Shown: positions 24,578 to 35,096, counted from the first letter of the stretch. The stretch: DNA of 64,000 bases from Ophiobolus disseminans (GCA_010093685.1 MU006232.1:831427-895426); one strand, 5' to 3'. The notes: generated from the sequence alone by a model not told the origin. Program-made: numbers and translations.

Positions 24578-25525
24578 TGTAGCGATGGGTGGTGGGATGT
24601 GCTCTCACCCGCCGGTCTTGTGGAGGTTGCGGGCTGCGGTGAGGTCGCGCAGCAGAACAAACATCACTTCGACACTCGAAGAAGGCGGAGGCAAATGTAC
24701 AGGCTTGGTAGGTGGCAGTGTTGATGTGGACCAGTCAGTGCAGGGCGATGATGCAACCTTTGGGGTGTGGACCAGCACGTGACTAGCGTCGGCCGTAGCC
24801 GAGGACATTACATATCGCTGGGCAGCACCTTTGAGAAGGCACATATGATGTGGTATGCGGTCTCTTCCAGATGACTTGCTATCATCTTGCTTTTCTTAGT
24901 CAGGGGTGTGTTTGGTTTTTGGACATCATCTGCCGAGTTGGAACGATTGGTCGGTTTGGCGAAATGCGGTATACCTCAATCAAACAGAACTGGATGGCAA
25001 ACGAGTGCATAGGAGACAGAGCAATCTTGGTTACTGCTATTTTTACGCCGTAGTCGCCAGTCTGCTGTTGGACACGGTGGGCATGCGGAACGAGAGGCCA
25101 GCGGGCGCGTTCGAAGCGCAAGGCAGGCGCTACCCGGCGCGTTGGACTCTGCCCCACCCAAGCGACTCGTGCAGCCGTGAATCCACCACCACCACGCCGA
25201 TCACTATCACTGCAGCTAGCCTTTATATCTCACCACCGCCTCGCACCCTCTTCCCTCGTTCACTTCACCCTCCGCCAAAACGGCGCAACCGGCCCCCGTC
25301 CCCGCCTCCATATCCACCTCGGACGACGCCAAGTCCACGCTGCGCATTGCGACCCAACTGACGACGGCATCCGCCATCCTCTGGGACCCCAACCACACGT
25401 CTCGCCCGCCCCCCGGCGAGCTCAAGGCGACGCACGCGGGGACTCTTGCTGTGCCCTATCGCACAGACTCATCTATAAGCGTCAAAAACCTTGGCGAGGG
25501 TCAGATCATCCCCGTCGTGCCCAGC
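24578..25525. other. Divergent intergenic region with an in-frame leader to the CDK
   Basis: Upstream of both the F-box/LRR gene (-) and the Pho85-type kinase (+). A TATA-like TTTATATCT is at 25221-25229. From 25220 to the kinase ATG, 102 codons stay open in the kinase frame without any ATG. Other frames here contain overlapping ORFs but no domain. Confidence 0.5.
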
Positions 25526-26555
25526 ATGGACAACCGACGACACCCGAGCTCTTTCCAGCAGCTGGAGAAGCTGGGAGAGGGCACATATGCCACCGTACGC
25601 TTGACGTTATACTGCGCCCGAAACTGCGTACTGATTGGTGTAGGTGTTCAAAGGCCGCAACAGGCAAACAGGCGAACTCGTCGCGCTCAAGGAAATCCAC
25701 CTTGATTCGGAGGAGGGCACGCCTTCGACCGCCATCCGTGAGATCTCGCTTATGAAGGAGCTCCGTCACGAGAACATTGTCCTGCTTCACGATGTCATCC
25801 ACACCGAGAACAAGCTTATGTTGGTATTCGAGTTCATGGACAAGGACTTGAAGCGATACATGGACTCGCGCGGCGACCGGGGAGCGCTAGACCCTGCCAC
25901 TATCAAGTCTTTCATGTACCAGCTGATGCGGGGTATCGCCTTTTGCCACGAGAACCGCGTCCTACATCGCGACCTGAAGCCCCAGAATCTGCTTATCAAC
26001 AACCGCGGACAGCTGAAGCTGGCTGATTTTGGTCTGGCACGCGCCTTTGGAATCCCAGTTAATACCTTTTCCAACGAAGTCGTGACTCTGTGGTACCGCG
26101 CTCCAGACGTTCTACTCGGCAGTCGGACTTATAACACAAGCATCGACATCTGGTCAGCAGGCTGCATCATGGCGGAAATGTACACCGGTCGGCCACTCTT
26201 CCCCGGTACAACAAACGAGGACCAGGTGCAGAAGATTTTCAGGCTGATGGGAACGCCGTCTGAACGGTCATGGCCTGGCATCTCACAACTACCAGAGTAC
26301 AAGGGCAACTTCCCCGTGTACGCAACACAAGATCTGCGCCTCATCCTCCCGCAAGTCGACCAGGTTGGCCTCAATCTTCTCAGCAGTATGCTACAGCTTC
26401 GGCCAGAGATGCGAGTATCAGCACAAGCTTCACTACAACATCCATGGTTCAACGACCTCCCTCAACGACAACACGAACACGCTATGGCCGCAGCGCAAGC
26501 CCAGGCACAACAGGCGCAGATGGGAGGCTACCAAGTACCTCAAAACGCTTACTAG
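25526..26555 (+). CDS. Pho85/PhoA-type cyclin-dependent kinase
   Basis: Ser/Thr kinase that works with Pcl/Pho80-type cyclins in phosphate, morphogenesis and nutrient signalling. Two exons, 25526-25594 and 25644-26555, 326 residues, close to the usual 300-320. Gly loop EKLGEGTYATVFKG at 14-27, ATP lysine in VALKEI (Lys39), the PSTAIRE helix (TPSTAIREISLMKEL) intact, catalytic HRDLKPQN at about 133-140, DFG at about 151-153, T-loop VNTFSNEVVTLWYRAPDVLLG. The T-loop has Ser rather than the activating Thr of CDK1/2, as in Pho85, where activation does not need a CAK. The tail is Gln/Ala-rich (AAAQAQAQQAQMGGYQ), typical of filamentous-fungal PhoA/PhoB. Intron 1 is 49 nt and splits between Thr and Val of ATVFKG. 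The start at MDNRRHPSSFQQLEKL matches the family; see the leader noted upstream. Confidence 0.93.
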
Positions 26556-27728
26556 TATGGAGGCGTGTATGATTGTAATGGCCAGCCGTGGGTGCGTGCG
26601 AGTTACCATGTTAGCCACGGGTGGCAGCCGGTCAGTAGTGCGAAAGCTCAGCTGCGATAGCCTCTCAGTTCTGATTGCAGAAGTTGGTAAAAGCAGAGAC
26701 GACGGGACAAGACAGTTGTAAACGAGGGAACGCATTTCAGAATTATACCAACAGGTCGGCTGTAAACTTTTACAGGGCGGCATAAAGGAGACTAATCGAG
26801 CTTTGTTACCTTCAGGTCTATATGTGTCACGCGGTCGCACAGCCAGGCGCTGCTCCATTTTCCTCTCGTACCTCAGACACCTACTTCTCTTGATGCCCTC
26901 TCAAATCAATGCTTCGTAGCAGATCTTCAGGCACGTCGTTTTGCCTAGAGTGTTGATGATGGCCCCTACATCACATGTCTCCATCCACAAATCCCGGAGC
27001 CACATCCGATTGCTCTCAAGCCCTGCATTGACAGCGGCACGATGGTCCAACGGCTAAAAGTTCCACACACGCTCTAGAAGGGTCCGAAGACCTCATCATA
27101 GTGATTCATGTAGAAATGTGACAACATTGCGATATGATCATGTGCACGATTTCGACTCATCATGTCGTAGCTCTTGAGCCTGTTGTGCTCGATTTGTGCA
27201 CACCCATGCAGCAAAACACGGGACAATCCCACGCGGCCGCCTCGTGCATGACGTTGACGACGTGCGCCGATCAACGCTGTGAAACAAGGAGGATGCATGC
27301 AGATTCCTCGGGGCAAGTTGGTAGACTTTTGAACACGCTTTGATTGATAGGCATCGCAAGAGAGGCAGAAATGCTGGTAAGTAGATGAAAGAAACTCCAA
27401 TGCCCGAAAGCTGCCAAGGTACTGAAATGAGGAAAGAGAGATTACATGGTGGGAGAAGAAATACCTTCCCCGTGGTATATCGATGAGTGAACTACTGCCC
27501 GGCTTCGCTGAACAATGGGCGAAAGCCCAGACCCTTGCTTGCGCGTCCTTATGACCTACAAGGCGGATTGCTTCTCGCCCCTCCTATATGATGCTTCCGT
27601 GCCAACAATGGATATAGTGCGTACTGTGAACCGAAAACCGTGACCGCATGACGATGGCTGGTGTTGCTGCGAACAGCTGCCCGAACCGAGAGATGATGAC
27701 GACGCTTGATGTATGATATGATGTGCGT
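26556..27728. other. Intergenic between convergent genes, no gene seen
   Basis: 1.2 kb. Frames of up to 141 codons have no motif. The left part is probably the 3' UTR of the kinase gene. Confidence 0.5.
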
Positions 27729-28103
27729 TCATGCTTGAACATTCTTCTCGTTGAGAACCTTTGGTCGGAAGACTGCATCCTGGCCTGACATGCGTCGCGA
27801 AAGTGCGCGGTCGAGTTTTGCCCCAAGCGCCAGCTTACTCATGTCGTCGGTCTTCTCGTTGCTGAGGGCGTATCTTTGTTGGACGAGTCGCTTGTCTTCG
27901 AGGCGGTCAAAGCCGGCATTCCACGTCTTGATGTCGTGCGACTTGGGGTCGCCGGCAGTGGAGGAGGCTTGTGAAATGTGGGAGGGGGCGATCGAGGGTG
28001 TGAGAGTGGGTGCGGCGCTGTAGGTGGACATTCTTGTGGAGGCGCGGTTGCCGGTTGACTGTGAGTTCTTTGCGTTAGGGGATGTTTGTGCTTCTGACGA
28101 CAT
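27729..28103 (-). CDS. Small unknown protein, 124 residues (possibly longer N-terminus)
   Basis: Not recognised. The first 45 residues are Ser/Thr-rich and disordered (MSSEAQTSPNAKNSQSTGNR). The C-terminal half looks conserved and helical (HDIKTWNAGFDRLEDKRLVQ, GAKLDRALSRRMSGQDAVFR). A start at 28103 gives 124 residues. An alternative start at 28302 has a strong context (CACCATGCC) and a GTAAGT donor at 28260. Spliced to an acceptor at 28149, it joins in frame through a His-rich stretch (10 His in 12 codons, 28148-28113) to give 153 residues. An acceptor near 28226 is also in frame. The His run overlaps a GTG/GAT-type microsatellite. Transcripts are needed to choose. No signal peptide or TM segment. 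Confidence 0.55.
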   Translation of the reverse strand: MSSEAQTSPNAKNSQSTGNRASTRMSTYSAAPTLTPSIAPSHISQASSTAGDPKSHDIKTWNAGFDRLEDKRLVQQRYALSNEKTDDMSKLALGAKLDRALSRRMSGQDAVFRPKVLNEKNVQA

Positions 28104-28302
28104 TGTGAAAAGCAGGTGGTGGTGGTGGCGATGATGGTGGTGGTGAGGCTGGTGGAGAGGAAGGAAGAGGGTAGGAACCAAACAGCGAAACAAGTCGCTG
28201 GGTGAGTAGTGGTTCAAAGACAGGGTCTGAAACACGTAGTGGGCACGGAGAGGAACTTACGTTGGCTAGGATAGGCCGCGAGGACTCAAGAGACGTAGGC
28301 AT

Positions 28303-30289
28303 GGTGACTGCTGCTGTTGTGTGGGGTGCTTTGAGGTCTGGAATGGATGGCTGTATGCTCTGGCAGCGATTGGTGTAATGGCTAGAAACAGCGACGGAAG
28401 TGTGTGAAGCACTAAAGCGCAGCAGCCGGAGTTTGCCGGAAGACAGCAGTGGTGAAGGCGTGTGAACGAGGGCGGCGTAGAGAGTCCTGTGCGCAGTCTG
28501 TCGCGTGTTTCAGAGGACCCAGATCGGCAAGGGGGCAACGTGTGAAGAGAGATCTGCTCGCAGGGGTCGTGATAGCGTCTGACTAGGTTGCGCGGCTGCA
28601 GCGGAGTCGGCGATGCAGTCAGAGAGTTTGGAATATGCAGTCAGCCTCGTGGGAGTGGTGTTGTGGTGTTGCGAACAGGCGCGATGGAGGAACACAGCGA
28701 GTGGCAGGCAGGTGCGACCCTTTTAGCAACACCCGATGCGCCTCTGCACTTTGAAACCACGCAATGTAAGGATGATCGCATTTCGATAAGGCAAAGCACT
28801 ATGCAGCCAGCCTCTTACCGATCCCACCCGGGGTTTCTCAAAGAAGCTCGCATATCTCCCTTGTGGGTGGGATCGCGTCTGCCACGTGGGAACCACGGAG
28901 TCCTTGTCTCCACACTACAAGTGCTCTTGTCTGGTCTTTGTTTGTCTTCTATCATCTCCGACGCAAAGACATGGAGGCTTACTGACAAAGCTTTCTTTGC
29001 ATCAAAGCAACACAGCTCCATTGACAGCAGAAGCCAGATGGACAGATGCTGCTGTTGTGTGGGGCGTGGTAAGACAGACGGCCGGAACTTCTTGGTTAAC
29101 GCATCGTCGACCACTCCGCCGTGCGCCTGCAGCTAACCCTAGCTCGCGGCTAGCCGTCGTAGCGCCAGCCAGCTGAGGAACAGCTTGCATGCCCGTATCA
29201 TACTGCAGCCACGCTCATGCCTGGACGAGTTCCAAGCGACAGGGCCCAATCACCGCTACATAGCAGTTCCGAACGAGAGGGGTGATATGAGACGTCACAT
29301 TTGAAAGACGTGTTTTTACCATTCCTTTGGACAAGTAACAAGTATCCTTCTTCAGAACAAGACAACGGCTTACCTCCCAGAACGTTTCTCCTTCAGCCCG
29401 TCAGCCTGCCGCACATGGCGCGTCCCTGTTCCAACCGCAGCCCGACCATCCGTGCAGTATCCAAGACCGGCTAGCCTCCACGTTGCTGACCACGTGGCGA
29501 TGAAGGATGCCTGCATGACATGGAGCACGGCTTCTGCATTGATCTGATTGTTCCTGCCTTGGATTGGAGCGACCGCAGTAGTTCGGCGTGCAGCAAGCGA
29601 AGGTCGCTCGTGACTTTCCGGAAGCGGCCATCTTCGATCTTGTCTCTTGCTTTTCCCGTCAGCCGAGACTGTTATATATAAGACTTAGTCAGGCATATGG
29701 AGCCGATTGATTAACACGTTGCTTGTGCTGCACACCAGAAGCAAGTTGCGATCCATGTGCTTGAGCCGCGGTAAATTACATGTACATATCGCTGGTCTGG
29801 ACTCACTCCACACCACCATCACACCCTACAAGCTTTCAGCCACTCCGGCCTCGCCGCTGTCAACCAAAAGACTAGGCTACCTGTCTGCCGCGGCGCTTGC
29901 AGAAGTGCACTCGGCAGTTCCTCGCATGATGTCTACGCCGCAATCCATCGGTAGGCGAGCTAATCAAACTCTAAATATTGCGTTCGCGACATCGCTTTCG
30001 ATCATGCAGAGTCAGCGCCAGGTATGTTTCAACAATACGCTAGATGACCTCCTGCGTGATGCGTCGTCAAAAGCGCTCCAAGAAAGGTAGTATGTACTGT
30101 CATGAAGACTGGCATCATTGTCTTCAGCACTCATGCAGTGCCAGCAATGGAAGCGAAGCGGAAGGTCGGAGCAACCATATGTATTACGCCAACCTATACT
30201 AACGAGCGTACAATCTGGCTTCGCGAATCGAACAACAGGACCCTCCTCTACGGCGTGGCAACGTGTACCATGTTTCCACCTACTTACAT
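28303..30289. other. Intergenic, 2.0 kb, no supported gene
   Basis: Open frames of 127 and 182 codons (29707-30090 and 28588-29136, + strand) have no domain, no signal peptide and no plausible splice partner. No repeats or RNA genes were noticed. Confidence 0.4.
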
Positions 30290-31647
30290 CTACATACCGG
30301 GCAGCGCACTCAGCCCTAGATTCACTCGTTAGCATACACTTCCTCGACACGATTTCACGCAATGACTTACATCCATCAATGTTCTCATTGACCGCGGACT
30401 TCACTGCGCACTTATTCATCGCCGCCACAGCCTGACTCTTCAACGGCTTTCCATTCTCACAGGCCTGGAACATGCAGCTCGAGTCCATCGCCTTCTGCAG
30501 AGAATCGTCCTTCCATCCGAACAGGTAATCAGCATGCGTGCCGTAGCCCTTGTTGTCATTGTAGGATAGGAAGAAGGGATTCGATCCGTCCTTGGGCCAC
30601 ATGTTGGCGAACTGTGCAGTGTCCCAAAGCGTCTCGTACGCTACTTGCGGCATGCGAACGGGATGGGAGGCTGGACATGGGCCTGCCGGACTGAACGCTT
30701 CGGGTTGAGTGTTGTACATGTGGTCTTGGTGGTTAGGAGAATCGGCGTCTTTTCCATTCCAACAGCTTGGAAAACTAAAGGTGGGGGAACAAAGTCAGTG
30801 CATAATCATAGAATTAGTAGGTACTTAGCTGAAAAGCTTGCGAAGAAAATACGTACTAATAAACGTTAGTAAAGAATTTTAAAGGAGAAGAAATACAAAC
30901 TACATATTGTCCTAGTTACGAGATGCTACTTTAGTAGCATCTCGTACCTGCTAGAGACAACAAGCAGTTTGAATCGGGGTCTTAGTACCTGATGCACTGT
31001 CATGATGCCGCCCTTGCAGGCCTTGGGTGGGAAGTCTGGGAGCTCGGGGAAGCGGGTGCCCTTGTCTTGCAGACAGACGAAGCGGAGGCCGATGTGCTTC
31101 TTTGCGGCATCGACTGTGTTGGTGGTGGGGCTGCCGACGGTCATACGGAAGCCCTGGCGGCGTTAGTGTTGCTTATTGATCTCGTATCGTCTACCTTACC
31201 TTTGGGAACGCAGTGATCTTCTTGTTGCCATTGGTATTGAAGTCTTGCTGTGTGTAGTAGATCGTCATACCGCCGTTGATACCGTTGGGAAGGGCAGTGT
31301 TTTGCATGATTGGGACGCGCTTGTATGAACCGTTCTCGTGCTTGAAGAACATGGCTGCTGTCCAGTAGTTGCTGGTGACTGTTAGAGTGTGTCCTCATTT
31401 TTCTTCGATGATGATCATACCTAAAGTCCTCCGTGAAAGTGCAGGTAGTGCAAGTAGCGGCCAAGCTAGGGTCCTTGTCCATGGTTGCGTTGAACGCATT
31501 ACCACCTACGATCTGATGAACGTGTGCGGAGGGAAGCTTGCCAGGTTCGACGAGGGGATCGAGACGCTGGATGCTGAGGGTCGAGCATCCAAAGCGGAGA
31601 GCTGCCTGAGCAGGCGCGACGAGTGCGGCGATCTGGTACAGTCTCAT
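30290..31647 (-). CDS. Secreted DUF1996 protein, last large intron disturbed by an insertion
   Basis: Extracellular protein of unknown activity; DUF1996 is common in basidiomycete and ascomycete secretomes. Signal peptide MRLYQIAALVAPAQA, mature start near ALRFGCSTLSIQRLDPLVEP. Proposed exons: 31647-31421, 31371-31200, 31153-30948, 30774-30371 and 30315-30290, 344 residues. Motifs: PSAHVHQIVGGNAFN, SNYWTAAMFFKHENGSYKRV, GGMTIYYTQQ, GFRMTVGSP, FPSCWNGKDADSPNHQDHMY, and the ending DGWLSALPGM supplied by the 26-nt last exon (GTAAGT donor at 30370). The expected junction GGIMTVH-H-FPSCW would need a donor right after CATCA (30990). Instead 165 nt of extra DNA lies there, and the nearest in-frame donor is AGCAG/GTACGAG at 30948/30947, which adds 15 residues (QVLRPRFKLLVVSS, then Ser). 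The gene may therefore encode a protein with an odd insert before the FPSCW motif, or be non-functional. Confidence 0.75.
30825..30989. mobile_element. Putative small insertion (MITE-like) in a DUF1996 intron
   Basis: AT-rich stretch of about 165 bp inferred to be inserted at an old splice donor. Near-terminal inverted repeats AGGTACTTAG (30819-30828) and CTTAGTACCT (30981-30990) match at 9 of 10 positions. A perfect palindrome lies inside (30917-30946). The 50 nt next to it (30824-30775) look like a complete ordinary intron: GTACCT donor, CACTGAC branch point, CCACCTTTAG acceptor. No coding capacity. A target-site duplication is not clear; TA or GTAC are both possible. The element class is inference. 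Confidence 0.45.
30917..30946. repeat. Perfect 14-bp inverted repeat with 2-nt loop
   Basis: Arms TACGAGATGCTACT and AGTAGCATCTCGTA around a TT spacer. Forms an ideal hairpin in DNA or RNA. It lies at the 5' edge of the proposed intron of the DUF1996 gene, so it would place the donor GTACGAG at the base of the stem. Confidence 0.9.
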
Positions 31648-33029
31648 ATTGACTGAATGAATGTATGTCTTTTTGGTCAGCGAAGGTAGAAAAACAGAGC
31701 GAACAGAGACGGGCTGCGTTCAACTTATGCTTCACTCTAATGAGGTGCTCCATTTCTCGAAAACATGCCGCCACACACAATACATGGTCGTGAAGGGTCC
31801 GTGGTGTTGCATCGATTTACACTCGTTTATCCATATAAAGCCTGCAGCCAATAGCACCTTGCTCTTGAAAGTTTCCCCGCAAACCCTGTGAAGCGTTGCA
31901 ATCGTATTCGTCAAAAGTATAGATTTGACGATCGCGGCACTTGCTTCCCGTATAAGTTCCGAGTGGCCCGGCAAATCTCGCATGTCTTTCGCACACGGTT
32001 GGCAGGCGACCAAGCTTCGATACAAGCTCACGTTGCACGGACACTATGTACAGAGAGCGGTACCCCTACACATGCTTGTCAGAGCACGGCATGAGTCTCG
32101 GCAAGCTCTTGTCAATGTCCTTTCACAGACATCGTGACAAGTAGTGACGCCCTCTGTGTGACCAGCCCCGTGTGAATACTGTATGACAAGGACTCGGCGG
32201 TGATATCACAAGCCTCAGACTGCGTCCTGCACATTCTGGGTACGGTTCGATGAGGCCGATGCGGTAGCTCGACGACGTTCGGCTTCAGGCTCCTCGATCA
32301 GGGTATTGTGCCCAGCGGATTTGTGATGTCCGTGGTACTAGAAAACTAAAGAGATAAAGGCGGCGTTTCTTAATCCCGAGGTACGAGAAAGTGCGGGATA
32401 GTCAGCGTGCTCAGGAAACGCGGAGTGAGTGTGGTAGTCTGTGTCCGATCACGAGTGGTTAAGGCGCTTGCCTCTGGTTGACTGCAATCGACAGTGTTTG
32501 GGAAAACCTTCCCAATCGGGCATGTTGGTCTGGCAAGTACTGTGCGGCTGTATAATTAGTCACGCAATCACATGAGACGACCGTTTTGGACATGAGACGG
32601 AAGGAAGCACGCTCATCATTACAATGCCCGCGCACTGTTAATGCATCCAAAACGTATTTCCGTGTCTCAACCATGTTGATCGTTCTAGCTGCAGGAAATT
32701 ATTTGCGTCTCACTTCACCATCACAAAGGTCCTCGACAAATGGCAATGACGTAATGCAACACAAGCGCTCGGATATTGTCAATATGGCCACTGTCTGCTA
32801 CATTACAAACACAAAACAATTCATAAGACTCAAGGTTTCAGGCAGTCTCTCTAGGCTGCAACGTGTTGTCTGCAAACGAGAGCGGAGCTGGTCGGCTATG
32901 TGGTACCTGTACTCAGTGTTTAGTCAATGTCTTCGAGTCGACAACTACTATGTGCAAATGTCGAGCATGACTTCTCCAGCAAAGCGCCTCGTAGATCTTT
33001 AGCTTTTCAGTACCGCAGTAGGCCCTACA
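31648..33029. other. Divergent intergenic region, no protein gene seen
   Basis: 1.4 kb between the starts of the DUF1996 (-) and alcohol dehydrogenase (+) genes. Contains a degenerate tRNA-like segment at 32443-32521 (listed separately). Short frames only. Confidence 0.5.
32443..32521 (+). other. Degenerate tRNA-Ser/Leu-like segment
   Basis: 79 nt. GTCCGAT (32443-32449) can pair with ATCGGGC (32515-32521) with one G-T wobble. GAGTGGTTAAGGCG is the D-arm sequence of fungal tRNA-Ser and tRNA-Leu. A possible T-arm stem TGGGA/TCCCA surrounds a 6-nt loop, but the TTCGAAT loop is absent, and the anticodon arm is irregular (GTTGA, 6-nt loop, TCGAC). Probably a decayed tRNA copy or chance similarity, not a working gene. 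Confidence 0.25.
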
Positions 33030-34263
33030 ATGACTAACGCAACAACGTACGATATCCCAAAGACATGCAAAGCTGGAGTAGTCGTAAATGAAGGTCCAAA
33101 CTTCAAGCTCGAAGTGGAAGACGTGCCAGTACCTGAGCCAGGTAAATTTCTAATACATCACGTCAACGATAGAACTGATGCATCACTACAGGGCCAAACG
33201 ATGTCCTCATAAAACTCAACACAACCGGTATCTGCTACTCAGACATTCACTACATGCTAGGCGATCTTCCCCTCCCAGCCATGTCGGTCTTTGGCGTCCG
33301 TAGCCCAGGACATGAAGGAGCGGGTGTCGTGGTGAAGATTGGTTCCAACGTGAGCAACTGGAAAGTCGGGGAACGAGCCGGAATCAAGCCTGCCTACGAC
33401 GCTTGCTTCAACTGTGAGCTGTGCTGGACTGGCAAGGAGACGTACTGTGATGAGAGTCCGCAAATCGGTCTTCAGTTCCCGGGAAGTTATCAGCAGTACG
33501 TGCTCAGCCCAGCTCGATACACTCAGCGGATCCCGGCTGGAGTCGATGACTTCATCGCGGGACCGATCATGTGCTCTGGCAGCACTATCTACTGCTCACT
33601 GAAGGAGAGCGGGCTCAAGCCAGGAGATTGGGCGGTCTTCCCGGGAGCAGGCGGTGGTGTCGGTCACATGGGAGTGCAGCTTGCCAAAGCCATGGGCATG
33701 CGTGTCGTGGGTGTTGATGGAGGCGATGAGAAGAAGGACCTGTGTATGAAGCTAGGATGCGAGGCTTTCGTGGACTTTACACAGATCAAGGACGTGGCAG
33801 AAGAGGTGGTCAAGATTTGCGACGGAAAGGGCGCTCACGGCATCTTTGTCACTGCGACAAGTGGCTCTGCATATGCTAGTGCTCCAATGATGGCACGAAT
33901 TGGTGGCAGAATCATGTGCATTGGCCTACGTAAGTTCACCCTTAAGATTCGTGCGTATTTTATCTAAACCTTTTGTAGCTCCTGCTGGTACAGCTTTCGC
34001 TGGCGCGGATCCGTTGCTTATGGTTGGAAAGAACCTGCATGTCATTGGCACCAAGGTGGGATCTTTGTATGACACCACAAAGGCATTGGAATTCGCAGCT
34101 CAGGTAGGAACCTTCAATCTGGGGTCAATCTCCAACTGATATTTCGAAGGGAAAGCTCAAGCCTATATACGAAGTCTTTCCACTTGCGAAGATGCCAGAT
34201 GCTGTGGAGAAGTTACGAAGCGGTAAAGTAGCAGGAAGACTTGTCGTTGATTTCAACTCCTAA
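33030..34263 (+). CDS. Zinc-dependent alcohol dehydrogenase (ADH1-like MDR)
   Basis: Oxidises primary alcohols or reduces aldehydes with NAD(H); cytosolic. Four exons: 33030-33141, 33192-33929, 33979-34103 and 34150-34263, 362 residues, slightly longer than yeast Adh1. Catalytic zinc ligands: Cys of TTGICYSDIHYM and His of SPGHEGAGVVVKIG. Structural zinc site in DACFNCELCWTGKETYC (four Cys). Cofactor motif FPGAGGGVGHMGVQLAKAMG, followed by VVGVDGGDEKKDL, whose Asp is consistent with NAD preference. Helical end FPLAKMPDAVEKLRSGKVAG and RLVVDFNS are typical. Introns split after PEP-G, at GL-P and at AAQ-G. It is close to fungal ADHs used for ethanol or aryl alcohols; substrate not assignable. 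Confidence 0.92.
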
Positions 34264-34523
34264 TGTCTCTCCTATCAGACTATAAGACAAAGATTCAATA
34301 CTGACCCAGAACTTTCGATGATCGGAAAGCATGTTCTGTGAGCTTCCAGACTACCACCCATCTCATGTTCATGATTGTGCTGCTTTCTTCCCGGACTGAC
34401 TAGAATGTGCTCATGGTGCTGAGTATAGACAGACCGCTTGATACTACAAACACTACAACTTGAAAAGCACAGCGTTGATCTGACAATCTCCAACCCCAGC
34501 AAAGCGTCACTTTCTCATTTCAG

Positions 34524-35096
34524 ATGCAGAACAATACGAATCAGCAGCGACAGGGGGTGCCTTTACTCTCAGCAGCGTATCTTCAATTCCAACCTGTTAC
34601 GAAGCCAAAAATCCATAAAGCATCTAAAAAACGAAACAAGCGGCGGAACGAGCGTAACAGTACCCGAGGGGATGTACCAAGAATCACACATCGCAATTAC
34701 CAGGAGCCCAAACTCGCCCTTCCTACTCAGAACACGGCAACAAACCCCATCACCTTTAGCCTGGTTCCCACTCCAGATCTCAAGAAAGCCGACGAGATAA
34801 AGAGAGACCGTACACATACGCGTAAAAGGTACGAACGAGATCACAACGCGTACAGCCTGTACAACTTTCGTTTCCAGTGCTGCAAGTGACATCCGCAACC
34901 CGACCCGTTGTTAAGAAATGTAACGCCCACAGGCAGACCGGACAGAGTCAACAGAAGCACGACATGTTCATGTGGGCATATTGTGTGCAATGCGTGCGAG
35001 CTGGTGCAGGATATGTACCGAGGAGAGAGCGTACAGGCTGTGGAGGGAGGACTTTGGAGTCGTGGAAAGTATGGAGGAGGGGATGGCGTGGATTGA
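34524..35096 (+). pseudogene. Small zinc-ribbon protein gene interrupted by an in-frame TGA
   Basis: One reading frame runs from ATG 34524 through TGA 34887-34889 to a stop at 35094-35096. The first part (121 codons) is basic and disordered, ending NAYSLYNFRFQCCK. After the TGA the same frame gives HPQPDPLLRN and then STTCSCGHIVCNACELVQD. The pairs CC-K-x and C-C-GH-VC-AC suit a small zinc-ribbon or RING-like protein of a kind common in filamentous fungi, with the TGA where a further cysteine (TGC) would be expected. A 47-nt alternative intron (donor GTGACA, acceptor CCCACAG at about 34933) avoids the stop, but it shifts out of the Cys-rich frame. Pseudogene is favoured; readthrough or sequence error are alternatives. 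Confidence 0.4.

Noticed and set aside
27030..27070. tRNA-like string GGTCCAACGGCTAAAAGTTCC
   Set aside because: No acceptor stem, T-arm or anticodon arm can be drawn around it.
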